A stretch of 64,000 nucleotides of DNA from Aeromonas rivipollensis (lineage in GTDB: Bacteria > Pseudomonadota > Gammaproteobacteria > Enterobacterales > Aeromonadaceae), in assembly GCF_010974825.1 (NCBI RefSeq), contig NZ_JAAILA010000026.1, positions 1 to 64,000 of the forward strand, in the 5' to 3' direction. This document shows positions 51,990 through 61,165 of the stretch, one piece after another; the first letter of the stretch is position 1; every line of letters begins with the position of its first letter. Below the pieces are notes generated by a model. It worked only from the letters and a program-made list of their open reading frames with translations, searched no databases and was not told the DNA's origin. The position numbers were made by a program, and so were the translations under genes.

Positions 51990-54058
51990 TCCCATCCGAG
52001 GTGGATCTCTTGCGTCAGGCCCTCGCTCGCACCGGTGAACGGCGCCTGATCTGGCTGGAAGGGCTCGAAGCCGATTGCATCACCCGTGCCGAACCCTTGC
52101 TGGGGGAGGCTGTCTTCTGGCTGGGGGACGGCCCCGCATGCCATGGCCCGCTGCCCGCTGCCAAGGCGCTGCAACGGTTGGGTCAGGAGTGCGATACCCT
52201 GGTGTTCAACGCCTTCAGCGGCTTTCATCCCGATGCTTTCGGCGCCTTGGCGGGCACGTTGCGCGCCGGTGGTCTGCTGCTGCTGCTGACGCCCCCCAGA
52301 GAGACATGGCCAGCCTACCCGGATCCGGACAGGCTGCGACTGGTCGCCCAGCCTGAGGATGCAAAGCTGGCGGGTCATGGTTTTATCGCCCGCTTGGTGC
52401 GGCTGCTGACAGGGGATCCTGCCCTCTCTTTGAACCCTCCCGTCGGCGGTGAGCCCTGGTGTCCTCTTGACGCAAGCCGGCCACTCAGCACCGATCAAGC
52501 CCGTGCGCTGCCAGCCATTCACAAGGTGTTGCATGGTCATCGTCGCCGTCCGCTGGTGCTGAGTGCGGATCGTGGCCGTGGCAAGAGTGCGCTGCTGGGT
52601 CTGGCCAGCGCCGATCTGCTGCGCCAGGATCCCGGCCTGCGGATAGTGGTGACGGCTCCTTCCCAGGCGACCGTCGCCACACTCTTTGCCCATGCCTCGA
52701 CCGCGCTGGCAGACACGCCAGAGCGACTGGCGGGACTGACCTATGTGTCGCCAGACCGAGTGGTTCAAGGGGATGTGCAAGCGGATCTGCTGCTGGTGGA
52801 TGAGGCCGCCGCCATTCCGACCCCGCTGCTGGAAGCCATCCTGGCCCGTCACAGCCGCATCGTATTCGCTACCACTGAGCACGGCTATGAGGGGACGGGG
52901 CGTGGTTTTCATCTGCGCTTCAAGCGGGTGCTCGACAGGCAGACCCCGGATTGGCAGGAGCTGCATCTGGCGGAACCCATCCGCTGGAGCCGGCATGATC
53001 CGCTGGAGCCGCTGATCTTCCGGCTGCTCGGCCTCAATGCCGACATAGTGGCACCGGCTCCCCCGAAAGCACCGAGCTGGCAACGGCTGGAACAGGAGAC
53101 GCTGGCCGGGGATGAGGCTCTGCTCAATCGGGTGTTCGGTCTGCTCGTCCTGGCCCATTATCAGACCAGTCCGAGTGATCTGCGGTATTTGCTGGAGAGC
53201 CCGGATCTCGATATCCACCTGCTGGAGCAGGATAAAGAGTTGCTCGGTGTTGCCCTGGTGGCCCGGGAAGGAAACATAGCGCCGGCGCTGGCTCATGACA
53301 TCTGGGGCGGGCGAAGACGCCCCCGCGGTCATCTCTTGCCCCAGTCGCTGCTGGCACACGCGGGCTTCATCACGGCAGGGGAGCGTACCTATGCCAGGGT
53401 GATGCGCATCGCCATTCATCCCGCCTTGCATCGGCTGGGACTGGGTTCTCTGTTGCTGGTGCAGCTGGAAACACACTACCGCACGCAGGGATACGACTAT
53501 CTGGGGTCAGCCTTTTCTGCGAGTCCCGATGTGCTGCCATTCTGGCTCAAGGGGGGCTTGACGGTATTGCGCATCGGTCTGCAGCGGGATGCGGCCAGCG
53601 GCAGCCATGCGGCCTTGTTGCTCAAACCGCTGAAAGCGGAGCTCGATTCGGAGCTGGCCCAATGGCGACGGCGCTTCGTGAACCAGTTGCCCACCCTGCT
53701 GGCAGGAGAGCTCAAGGGGCTGGATCCTGAGCTGGTCTGGCTATGCCTGAGAGGAAACGCGGCCGCAGAGGCGCCCGATCTGGATGAGTTCCAGTATCAG
53801 GAGATCGACTGCTTTGCCCATCATCACAAACCGTTCGAGCTGTGCCAAGCCAGCCTGCAACGCTGGCTGGCCAGTCGGTTGACTGTGCTGGATGAACTGC
53901 TTCCCGACGAGCGTCGGCTGCTGATCGCCTCCATCTGGCAGTATGTGCCCTGGGCCGAGTTGGCAAAGACGTTGGGTGTTGCTGGTAAGCCTGCGCTGAT
54001 CAAGCAGCTGCGCAGCCTGCTGGCCCGGCTGTTGGACAAACCGGCGCCCATGGCCTGA
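51986..54058 (+). CDS. tmcA: tRNA(Met) cytidine acetyltransferase
   Basis: 690 aa. It makes N4-acetylcytidine at the wobble base of elongator tRNA-Met using acetyl-CoA and ATP. Order: N-terminal DUF1726-type domain (1-115), RNA-helicase-like module with Walker A SADRGRGKSALLG (about 194-206) and Walker B LLVDEAAAIP, a GNAT acetyltransferase module (about 440-540, RIAIHPALHRLGLGSLLL), and a C-terminal tRNA-binding part. The ATG overlaps the HlyU-family stop by four bases. A terminator follows. Confidence 0.95.
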   Translation: MIPSEVDLLRQALARTGERRLIWLEGLEADCITRAEPLLGEAVFWLGDGPACHGPLPAAKALQRLGQECDTLVFNAFSGFHPDAFGALAGTLRAGGLLLLLTPPRETWPAYPDPDRLRLVAQPEDAKLAGHGFIARLVRLLTGDPALSLNPPVGGEPWCPLDASRPLSTDQARALPAIHKVLHGHRRRPLVLSADRGRGKSALLGLASADLLRQDPGLRIVVTAPSQATVATLFAHASTALADTPERLAGLTYVSPDRVVQGDVQADLLLVDEAAAIPTPLLEAILARHSRIVFATTEHGYEGTGRGFHLRFKRVLDRQTPDWQELHLAEPIRWSRHDPLEPLIFRLLGLNADIVAPAPPKAPSWQRLEQETLAGDEALLNRVFGLLVLAHYQTSPSDLRYLLESPDLDIHLLEQDKELLGVALVAREGNIAPALAHDIWGGRRRPRGHLLPQSLLAHAGFITAGERTYARVMRIAIHPALHRLGLGSLLLVQLETHYRTQGYDYLGSAFSASPDVLPFWLKGGLTVLRIGLQRDAASGSHAALLLKPLKAELDSELAQWRRRFVNQLPTLLAGELKGLDPELVWLCLRGNAAAEAPDLDEFQYQEIDCFAHHHKPFELCQASLQRWLASRLTVLDELLPDERRLLIASIWQYVPWAELAKTLGVAGKPALIKQLRSLLARLLDKPAPMA

Positions 54059-54116
54059 CGACGAACGACCTGGCCGCGGCGGCGCGAGAAGGCACCGCTG
54101 GTCACCACAGATGAAC

Positions 54117-54148
54117 AAGGGGCCCGGGTGGCCCCTTCTCTTTTTTTG
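54117..54148 (+). terminator. Terminator of tmcA
   Basis: AAGGGGCC-CGGGT-GGCCCCTTCTCTTTTTTT, about 60 bp after the stop. Confidence 0.92.
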
Positions 54149-54429
54149 TCGAGCGCTTTGGCTGCTCGCTACCGGAGGGATCCTGTGATTGAGCCGTTCT
54201 GGGTTATGCCATGGGGCAATGGCTGCCGCCAGCACATCCCTCGTTTACCCCGGATAGGATGCCAACTGCTCTGACGAGTCCCTCGTCGGCTGGCATCACT
54301 TTGGTTTTTTCAGAATATCGACTAATACTTGAGTGTGACTGAACGTTTAATAAATGCATTATTTTCAGATGGTTAGCGTTTGAACTGTCAATGCTTGCCA
54401 TCTTTTCTAACGTGCACAGGGAGTGCAAT
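54149..54429 (+). other. Intergenic region upstream of the oxidase cluster, no gene seen
   Basis: AT-rich in its second half. It must contain the promoter of the coxB operon; TTTAAT (about 54346) is a -10 candidate without a clear -35. No ORF with coding character on either strand. Confidence 0.4.
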
Positions 54430-55590
54430 GTGGGAAAAAATGCAATCAACCATGGCGCATGGATGGTGTGGCTCGCCAGTAGCAGTGTTTCCGCCAACGA
54501 CATCACATTCAACATGACGCGCGGGGCGACCGCCATCAGCCAGCAGGTGTATGACCTGCATATGACGATCTTCTATATTTGCTGCGCCATTGGCCTGATC
54601 GTCTTCGGGGCCATGCTCTGGTCCATAGTCCACCACAGAAAGTCTCGCGGCGCCAAGGCCGCCCAATTCCACGAGAGCACCCGCATCGAGCTGTTATGGA
54701 CCGCCATCCCGGTGCTGATCCTGGTCGCCATGGCGGCCCCGGCGACCTCGACGCTGCTGAAGATGGAGGACACCTCCAAAGCCGATCTGACCGTGCTCAT
54801 AACGGGCTCGCAATGGAAATGGCATTACAAATACCTCGAGCATCCGGTGGAGTTCTACTCCTTGCTGGCGACCAGCAAGAAGCAGATCTCGGGGGACGAG
54901 CCCAAGAGCGGCACCTATTTGCTGGAAGTGGATCAGCCTCTGGTGTTGCCCATCGGCAAGAAGATCCGATTCCTGATGACCTCGGACGACGTCATCCACT
55001 CCTGGTGGGTTCCGGCCTTTGCCGTGAAGAAAGATGCCAATCCCGGTTACATCAATGAATCCTGGACTCGCATTGACAAGGCTGGCACCTACCGGGGGCA
55101 GTGTGCCGAGCTGTGCGGCAAAGACCATGGCTTCATGCCCATAGTGGTGGTGGCCAAACCGGCCGGGGAGTTCGATGGCTGGATCGCCAAGACAGCGGCA
55201 GATCAGGCGGCAGCCAAGGCCCAGCAGCAAGACTTGGCCAACCAGACCATGACGCTGCCGCAGGCCATGGAGCTGGGGGAGAAGGTGTTCCTGGGTCATT
55301 GCGCCGCCTGCCATCAACCCGCGGGTACGGGGTTGCCCGGCATCTTCCCGGCCCTCAAGGGCAGCAAGGTGGCGACGCTGCCAGAACATAGGGCCCAACA
55401 CCTGGATATAGTCCTGCATGGCAAGAGCGGGACGGCGATGCAGCCCTTCGGCAAGCAGCTGACGGCCCAGGAACTCGCCGCCGTCGTGACATACGAGCGC
55501 AATGCCTGGGACAACAAGACCGGTGATCTCATTCAGGCTGCAGAGGTGCAGTCCCTTCTGAACCCAGTCGATCCAAACAAGGACAAGTGA
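54430..55590 (+). CDS. coxB: Cytochrome c oxidase subunit II with fused cytochrome c domain (caa3 type)
   Basis: 386 aa using GTG 54430 (GGGAG six bases upstream); an ATG one base earlier is in a different, short frame. A signal-like start (AWMVWLASSSVSA) is followed by two membrane helices (about 44-64 and 82-103). The CuA site is complete: His190 (HSWWVPAF), Cys225 and Cys229 (CAELC), His233 and Met236. The C-terminal third is a class-I cytochrome c with CAACH (291-295) and a Met in TAMQPFG. Electrons enter through this haem and CuA to subunit I. First gene of the cox cluster. Confidence 0.93.
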   Translation: MGKNAINHGAWMVWLASSSVSANDITFNMTRGATAISQQVYDLHMTIFYICCAIGLIVFGAMLWSIVHHRKSRGAKAAQFHESTRIELLWTAIPVLILVAMAAPATSTLLKMEDTSKADLTVLITGSQWKWHYKYLEHPVEFYSLLATSKKQISGDEPKSGTYLLEVDQPLVLPIGKKIRFLMTSDDVIHSWWVPAFAVKKDANPGYINESWTRIDKAGTYRGQCAELCGKDHGFMPIVVVAKPAGEFDGWIAKTAADQAAAKAQQQDLANQTMTLPQAMELGEKVFLGHCAACHQPAGTGLPGIFPALKGSKVATLPEHRAQHLDIVLHGKSGTAMQPFGKQLTAQELAAVVTYERNAWDNKTGDLIQAAEVQSLLNPVDPNKDK

Positions 55591-55599
55591 GGCGCCAGC

Positions 55600-57186
55600 A
55601 TGAGTGATGGAATCACGGATACCCTGCACAGCGAGCACGCCCACCAACCTGCATCGGGCCTGAGGCGCTGGCTATACACCACGAATCACAAAGATATCGG
55701 CACCCTCTATCTGCTGTTCGCCCTGACCATGTTCTTCACCGGTGGCGCCATGGCCATGGTCATTCGGGCCGAGCTGTTCCAACCCGGGCTGCAACTGGTC
55801 GAGCCCCTGTTCTTCAACCAGATGACCACAGTACATGGTCTCATCATGGTCTTTGGCGCCGTGATGCCCGCCTTCACCGGCCTCGCCAACTGGCTGATCC
55901 CCATCATGATCGGGGCCCCGGACATGGCGCTGCCCCGGATGAACAACTGGAGCTTCTGGATCCTGCCGTTTGCGTTTCTGATCCTGCTGTCGAGCCTGTT
56001 CATGGAGGGCGGTGGCCCCAGCTCGGGGTGGACCTTCTATGCCCCCCTGTCCACCAAATACAGCGGCAACAGCACGGCGCTGTTCGTCTTTGCCATCCAC
56101 ATCATGGGTATCTCTTCCATCATGGGGGCCATCAACGTCATCGTCACCATCTTCAACCTGCGGGCGCCGGGCATGGGCTGGATGAAGATGCCGCTGTTTG
56201 TCTGGACCTGGCTTATCACTGCCTTCCTGCTCATCGCTGTCATGCCGGTCCTGGCGGCGGCGGTGACCATGGTACTGACGGACAAGTATTTCGGGACCAG
56301 CTTCTTCGATGCGGCCGGGGGCGGGGATCCTGTGCTGTTCCAGCACATCTTCTGGTTCTTTGGCCATCCGGAGGTGTACATCATGATACTGCCGGCCTTT
56401 GGTATCGTCTCCAGCATCATTCCCACCTTCTCTCGCAAGCAGCTGTTTGGCTATCGCTCCATGGTCTATGCCACCAGCAGCATAGCGTTGCTTTCATTCA
56501 TGGTCTGGGCTCACCACATGTTTACGACTGGGCTGCCCGTGGTCGCCGAGCTGTTCTTCATGTACGCCACCATGTTGATAGCGGTGCCGACCGGGGTGAA
56601 GGTATTCAACTGGGTTGCCACCATGTGGCGGGGATCACTGACGTTCGAGACCCCCATGCTGTTTGCCATCGCCTTCATCACCCTGTTCACCATAGGCGGC
56701 TTCTCGGGGTTGATGCTGGCCATGATCCCGGCCGATTTCCAATATCACGATACCTATTTTGTCGTGGCCCATTTCCATTATGTGCTGGTCACCGGCGCCG
56801 TCTTCTCGATCCTGGCCGCTGCTTATTACTGGTTGCCCAAATGGACGGGGCACATGTATGACGAGCGGCTCGGACAGTGGCATTTCTGGTGCTCGCTCAT
56901 TTCGGTCAATGTGCTCTTCTTCCCCATGCATTTCGTCGGTCTGGCGGGCATGCCCCGTCGCATTCCGGATTACGCGCTGCAATTTGCCGACTTCAACATG
57001 CTGATCAGTCTCGGCGGTTTCGCCTTCGGGCTGTCGCAGTTGCTGTTCGTCTGGGGGGTGATCAAGTGCATCAGGGGAGGCCGGCAGGCGAGCAATCAGG
57101 TGTGGGAAGGGGCGGAGGGACTGGAGTGGACGCTCTCATCCCCCCCTCCCTACCACAGCTTCAAGACCCCGCCAGACGTGCGGTAA
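55600..57186 (+). CDS. ctaD: Cytochrome c oxidase subunit I
   Basis: 528 aa, twelve membrane helices. Haem a ligands His in TTVHGLIMVF and in VVAHFHYVL; CuB ligands in FFGHPEVYIM (with the cross-linked Tyr) and HHMFTTG. The D-channel GAPDMALPRMNN and K-channel Lys in TGVKVFNW are kept, so this is an A1-type proton pump. It starts nine bases after coxB. Confidence 0.97.
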   Translation: MSDGITDTLHSEHAHQPASGLRRWLYTTNHKDIGTLYLLFALTMFFTGGAMAMVIRAELFQPGLQLVEPLFFNQMTTVHGLIMVFGAVMPAFTGLANWLIPIMIGAPDMALPRMNNWSFWILPFAFLILLSSLFMEGGGPSSGWTFYAPLSTKYSGNSTALFVFAIHIMGISSIMGAINVIVTIFNLRAPGMGWMKMPLFVWTWLITAFLLIAVMPVLAAAVTMVLTDKYFGTSFFDAAGGGDPVLFQHIFWFFGHPEVYIMILPAFGIVSSIIPTFSRKQLFGYRSMVYATSSIALLSFMVWAHHMFTTGLPVVAELFFMYATMLIAVPTGVKVFNWVATMWRGSLTFETPMLFAIAFITLFTIGGFSGLMLAMIPADFQYHDTYFVVAHFHYVLVTGAVFSILAAAYYWLPKWTGHMYDERLGQWHFWCSLISVNVLFFPMHFVGLAGMPRRIPDYALQFADFNMLISLGGFAFGLSQLLFVWGVIKCIRGGRQASNQVWEGAEGLEWTLSSPPPYHSFKTPPDVR

Positions 57187-57195
57187 GGAGATCAT

Positions 57196-57750
57196 ATGGC
57201 TCAGGTCAATCACGGTCCCCTGCTCAGAAAGCTGGCCCTGGTGGTGCTTGTCATGTTCGGGTTCGCCTTTGCACTGGTGCCGCTGTATGACGTCTTCTGC
57301 AGGATCACCGGCCTCAACGGCAAGACTGCAGTGCAGCCGGCCACGGCTGAGCGGGCGGTGATCGACAGTAAACGGACCGTCCAGATCGAGTTTCTTGCCC
57401 ATGCGGACACCCAGATGCCGTGGCAGTTCAGCGGCGAAACAGCGCGGTTGTCGGTGCGGCCGGGTGAGATGAAGCTGGTCAATTATCGGGTGTTCAATCC
57501 CACCGATCGCACCATGATTGGTCAGGCGGTGCCGTCGGTCTCGCCCGGTCCCGCCGCCGCCTACTTGAAGAAAGTGGAGTGCTTTTGCTTCAACCGCCAG
57601 GAGTTGCAGGCGGGGGAGAGCAAGCTGATGCCACTCAAGTTTTATGTCGACCCCGATTTGCCCGACAACATAAACACCATCACGCTCTCCTATTCACTCT
57701 ATGACATCACTCAGTCCACCCCAGCCCCGACGCTGGCGCAGAGGAAATAA
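57196..57750 (+). CDS. ctaG: Cytochrome c oxidase assembly protein CtaG/Cox11
   Basis: 184 aa. One N-terminal membrane helix (about 9-30) and a periplasmic immunoglobulin-like domain. The Cu(I)-binding CFCFN is in KKVECFCFNRQ, and a further Cys lies in YDVFCRITG. It delivers copper to CuB of subunit I. AAGGAG precedes the ATG. Confidence 0.95.
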   Translation: MAQVNHGPLLRKLALVVLVMFGFAFALVPLYDVFCRITGLNGKTAVQPATAERAVIDSKRTVQIEFLAHADTQMPWQFSGETARLSVRPGEMKLVNYRVFNPTDRTMIGQAVPSVSPGPAAAYLKKVECFCFNRQELQAGESKLMPLKFYVDPDLPDNINTITLSYSLYDITQSTPAPTLAQRK

Positions 57751-57752
57751 TC

Positions 57753-58634
57753 ATGGCCAAAGTGAACCAGACGTATTATGTCCCGGACCAGAGCCGCTGG
57801 CCCATCATAGGGGCGGTGGCCTTGTTTTTCCTGGCTTTCGGGGCGGGGCATCTGGTCAATGAAGTGGCGAGCAAGCAGGCCGGGGTCGGCCGGTATTTGA
57901 TGATGGCTGGCGTTGCCTTGCTGGTCTTCATGCTGTTTGGCTGGTTTCGCCACATCATCCAGGAGTCCATGACCGGGCTCTACAGCGCCCAGATGGATCG
58001 CTCCTTCCGGCAAGGCATGGTCTGGTTCATCTTCTCCGAGGTGATGTTCTTCCTGGCCTTCTTCGGGGTGCTGTTTTATGCCCGCCAGCTTGCCATGCCC
58101 TGGCTGGATGGCGCGGGCAACAAGGCGATGACGGCCCAGTTGCTGTGGCCGGATTTCTCGGCTCACTGGCCCATGGTCAAGACTCCGGGAGGCACCACGA
58201 CCCAGGCCATGCCCTGGCACGGTATCCCCCTCATCAATACCCTGATCCTGCTCGCATCCTCAGTCACCCTGCTGTTTGCACATACCGGCCTGGAGAATGG
58301 AAAACGCAGTCGCCTCAAGGGAATGCTGCTTGTGACCGTAGTGCTCGGGTTGGCGTTCCTCTGGCTGCAAGGCTATGAATACCTGCATGCGTACCAGGAT
58401 CTGGGGCTGCGACTGGACTCCGGCATCTACGGCAATACCTTCTTCATCCTGACCGGATTCCATGGCTTGCATGTCACCCTGGGGACTGTATTCCTGCTGA
58501 TCATTTGGCTGCGGATAGTGCTGAAGGATCACTTCACCGCCGAGCGCCACTTCGCCTTCCAGGCCGCGGCCTGGTACTGGCACTTCGTCGATGTGGTCTG
58601 GCTCTGCCTCTTCGTGTTCGTCTACCTGCTCTGA
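57753..58634 (+). CDS. coxC: Cytochrome c oxidase subunit III
   Basis: 293 aa, seven membrane helices. It starts YYVPDQSRWPIIGAVALF; FIFSEVMFFLAFF contains the conserved Glu, and GFHGLHVTLGTVFL and HFAFQAAAWYWHFVDVVWL are the last-helix signatures. It starts three bases after ctaG. Confidence 0.96.
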   Translation: MAKVNQTYYVPDQSRWPIIGAVALFFLAFGAGHLVNEVASKQAGVGRYLMMAGVALLVFMLFGWFRHIIQESMTGLYSAQMDRSFRQGMVWFIFSEVMFFLAFFGVLFYARQLAMPWLDGAGNKAMTAQLLWPDFSAHWPMVKTPGGTTTQAMPWHGIPLINTLILLASSVTLLFAHTGLENGKRSRLKGMLLVTVVLGLAFLWLQGYEYLHAYQDLGLRLDSGIYGNTFFILTGFHGLHVTLGTVFLLIIWLRIVLKDHFTAERHFAFQAAAWYWHFVDVVWLCLFVFVYLL

Positions 58635-58642
58635 GGTCGGGA

Positions 58643-58849
58643 TCAGTAAGGGCGCGGGTTGGGCTCCAGCCAGCCCATCATCAGGGAGAGCAGCAGGATG
58701 ACGACCACCAGCAGTGAAAAGAACACCCGGCGCCCCAGGGGTGCCGACATCTTCTGGGGGTGACCCGTGGTCATCATCAACCAGAGGGCATGAAACAGCT
58801 GTCCTATGATGAGCAGCAGCATCAGTACCAGCACTATCTTGATCAACAT
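58643..58849 (-). CDS. DUF2909-type twin-transmembrane protein, antisense within the cox cluster
   Basis: 68 aa with ATG 58849 and a strong GGAGGG seven bases upstream. Two hydrophobic helices (about 3-24 and 42-62) joined by WLMMTTGHPQKMSAPLGRRV. Genes of this type are found between subunit III and SURF1 genes in other gammaproteobacteria. Role unknown, presumably oxidase assembly. Its start is 18 bp from the divergent SURF1 start, so the plus-strand operon must transcribe across it in antisense. Confidence 0.8.
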   Translation of the reverse strand: MLIKIVLVLMLLLIIGQLFHALWLMMTTGHPQKMSAPLGRRVFFSLLVVVILLLSLMMGWLEPNPRPY

Positions 58850-58867
58850 GTTGGAGCCCTCCGTTAT

Positions 58868-59593
58868 ATGCGTGACATGGCAACATGGGATAAGCAGCGA
58901 CCATGGCATCACAGGCGCTGGATCGTACTGATGTTCACTCTGGTTGTGACGGCCGGTTTGTGCAAGCTGTCGCTCTGGCAGTGGCAGCGCGGGATGGAGA
59001 AAGAGGCCTGGCTGGGACGGATGGCGGTGGCGCAGCAGGTGGCGCCAATGACGCTTGCCCGGATCGACTGGGGCAACCTTGAGTCACTGGACGGCCTGTC
59101 ACTGGGAGGGGAGGTCGAATGGGTGTCCCCTCATGTCTGGCTGCTGGACAACCAGGCGGTGGCGGGCGAGATCGGCTATGACATCATCATACCGGTACGC
59201 GCCGGTGATGCCCGTCCCTTGCTGCTGGTCAATCTGGGCTGGGTGCCTGCGCTAGCCAGCCGGCAGCAACTGCCAAGGCCCGTCATCCCGGCAACTCTGA
59301 AACTCGATGGCTTGCTGCGCACGGCCCCCGGCGGCGTCTTGCTGGGTCAAAACATCGAATCCGGCCCCTATCCTAACCGGCTGCAGTCCATCAGGGTGGA
59401 TGCCCTGAGCGAGATCATCGGCTCGCCCCTCGCCGATGCCGTGTTTTATCAAAAACACACTCCCTTCCTCCATCACTACCAGCCGAATGTCATGCCGCCC
59501 GAGAAGCACAGGGCATATGCAGCTCAATGGCTTGGGCTGGCGCTGGTGATGCTGGTGGGGGGCCTGGTGCTGACAAGGAGGTTATCCCCATGA
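58868..59593 (+). CDS. SURF1-family cytochrome oxidase assembly protein
   Basis: 241 aa with ATG 58868 (a second ATG three codons on is possible). Helix 1 at about 16-35, LWQWQRGMEKEAWL after it, a periplasmic loop with LLVNLGWVPA (the SURF1 GWxP-type block), the C-terminal NVMPPEKHRAYAAQWLGLALVML leading into helix 2. It helps insert haem A in subunit I. The stop overlaps the next start (ATGA). Confidence 0.92.
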   Translation: MRDMATWDKQRPWHHRRWIVLMFTLVVTAGLCKLSLWQWQRGMEKEAWLGRMAVAQQVAPMTLARIDWGNLESLDGLSLGGEVEWVSPHVWLLDNQAVAGEIGYDIIIPVRAGDARPLLLVNLGWVPALASRQQLPRPVIPATLKLDGLLRTAPGGVLLGQNIESGPYPNRLQSIRVDALSEIIGSPLADAVFYQKHTPFLHHYQPNVMPPEKHRAYAAQWLGLALVMLVGGLVLTRRLSP

Positions 59594-60078
59594 ATTCATG
59601 GTCAAGATGTAAGGTACCTGTCCTCTTTGCGCTGGTGATACTGCTGCCTGTGGTTTTGGCTGCGCTGACCCTGAGGCAGGGCTGGTATGAACCCGGTACC
59701 CGCAACAAGGGGGCCTGGTTGGATCATGAGGTCTATCTGTTGCAGCCGCTCCCGCCCCATCAGAGCAAATGGCGGCTGGTCTATCTGGCCGCCCGGCGCT
59801 GTGAGGCGCAATGTCAACAGGTGCCCGAGTTGATGTCGCGGATCCAAAGCGCCCTAGGCCGCAACCTGGACAAGCTGGATCTGGTGCAACTGACTGATAC
59901 GCCGCCGCGCGGGGTGAACGGAGCTGTGCGTGCGGGCGATATGATGTTGGTGGACTCGCAAGGGCTGGCCATCCTGCGCTACGAGGTACCGGCCAGCACG
60001 GCGGCGTGGCCGTTGCTTGGCAAGGCAGTGCTGTCGGATCTGCAGCAACTGCTCAAGTATCAGCGAGGCGTGCAATGA
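59590..60078 (+). CDS. Membrane-anchored protein with Sco-like CxxxC, in the cox cluster
   Basis: 162 aa. One membrane helix (about 9-28), then a periplasmic domain with LVYLAARRCEAQCQQ, where Cys71 and Cys75 form the CxxxC spacing of Sco1-type copper chaperones at the equivalent place after a beta strand. A later segment (GDMMLVDSQGLAILRYEV) resembles the Sco strand pair but I see no clear copper-binding His. It overlaps the SURF1 stop. It may be a divergent Sco or a thiol reductase for CuA; the family is not recognised with confidence. Confidence 0.72.
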   Translation: MNSWSRCKVPVLFALVILLPVVLAALTLRQGWYEPGTRNKGAWLDHEVYLLQPLPPHQSKWRLVYLAARRCEAQCQQVPELMSRIQSALGRNLDKLDLVQLTDTPPRGVNGAVRAGDMMLVDSQGLAILRYEVPASTAAWPLLGKAVLSDLQQLLKYQRGVQ

Positions 60079-60148
60079 AAGCGCACCTGAGGACTGTATC
60101 GTGCGTCCTGTTGCCATCATCCGGAGACAAGCGTCAGCGAGGTGCCGT

Positions 60149-61165
60149 ATGAAGATACAGAAGCGGTTGGTATCGATCGCCATCGTGCTGGCGCTACTGG
60201 TTATCGTGCTTGGGGCCTATACCCGACTGACGGATGCCGGGCTGGCCTGCCCCGATTGGCCCGGCTGTTACGGTTCCCTGGCCGTCCCCCAGTCCGCGCA
60301 TATGGAGCGGGCGGCCCAGCTCTACCCGGATACGCCGCTGGAGCCCCACAAGGCGCGCAGCGAGATGGTGCACCGCTACTTTGCCGCTGTGCTGGGCGGT
60401 GTGATTGCGCTGCTGTTCGTGCTGAGCTGGCGCGCTGGCGGTCGTCTGCGTCACCTATCGGGGGCCTTGCTGGTGCTGGTGGTTGGGCAGGCGGCGCTGG
60501 GCATGTGGACTGTGACGCTGGCGCTGCACCCTCTGGTGGTGACCACCCACCTGCTGGGTGGGTTCGCCATCTTGACCCTGCTCTGGCTCTATCGGGCCGA
60601 GCTTGCGCGCTTCCCCGCGAACGTGCCTGTCTGCTGCGGGCAGGGCTTGCCCTGGCTCGGCAATGCGGCCTGTGGCGTGTTGCTGCTGCAGATAGCGCTG
60701 GGTGGCTGGACGTCGGCGAACTATGCGGCCATGGCCTGCGTCGAGCTGCCTCTCTGCCAGGGGAGCTGGCAGGCGCAATTGAACTGGGAGGAGGCCTTTC
60801 ATCTGCCACTCGGCCACGCCAGCTATGAGTTCGGGGTGCTGAGCAAGGAGGCGCGCCAGACCATCCATATCGCCCATCGTCTGGGGGCCCTTGCCACCGC
60901 TCTGCTGGTGGGGGGCTTTGCCCTCGCCCTGATCCGCCAGGGAGCCCCGTTGCGCTTCCTGGGGGGGCTCTTGCTGACCCTGCTGCTGGTGCAAATTGCC
61001 TTGGGGCTGGCGAACGTCCACCTGGCCCTGCCGTTGGCGAATGCACTCGCGCACAACCTGGTGGCGGCGCACCTGCTGGTGTGTTCTGTGCTTGCCCGTG
61101 GGCGGCTCTCTCGTCCTCGGCCTTCCCCCTTGCTGTCGCCCGAGGCGATCAGGAGTCAGACATGA
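60149..61165 (+). CDS. ctaA: Heme A synthase (CtaA/Cox15)
   Basis: 338 aa, eight membrane helices. It oxidises the haem O methyl to formyl. GAYTRLTDAGLACPDWPGCYG, SEMVHRYFA, VTTHLLGG, WTSANYAAMACVELPLCQG, TIHIAHRLGA and LAHNLVAAHLL hold the conserved His pairs and the two Cys pairs. ATG 60149 gives the usual cytosolic start. The stop overlaps the next gene (ATGA). Confidence 0.95.
   Translation: MKIQKRLVSIAIVLALLVIVLGAYTRLTDAGLACPDWPGCYGSLAVPQSAHMERAAQLYPDTPLEPHKARSEMVHRYFAAVLGGVIALLFVLSWRAGGRLRHLSGALLVLVVGQAALGMWTVTLALHPLVVTTHLLGGFAILTLLWLYRAELARFPANVPVCCGQGLPWLGNAACGVLLLQIALGGWTSANYAAMACVELPLCQGSWQAQLNWEEAFHLPLGHASYEFGVLSKEARQTIHIAHRLGALATALLVGGFALALIRQGAPLRFLGGLLLTLLLVQIALGLANVHLALPLANALAHNLVAAHLLVCSVLARGRLSRPRPSPLLSPEAIRSQT

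Noticed and set aside
54204..54536. 110-codon minus-strand frame upstream of coxB
   Set aside because: No ribosome site or family features and it overlaps the coxB start.
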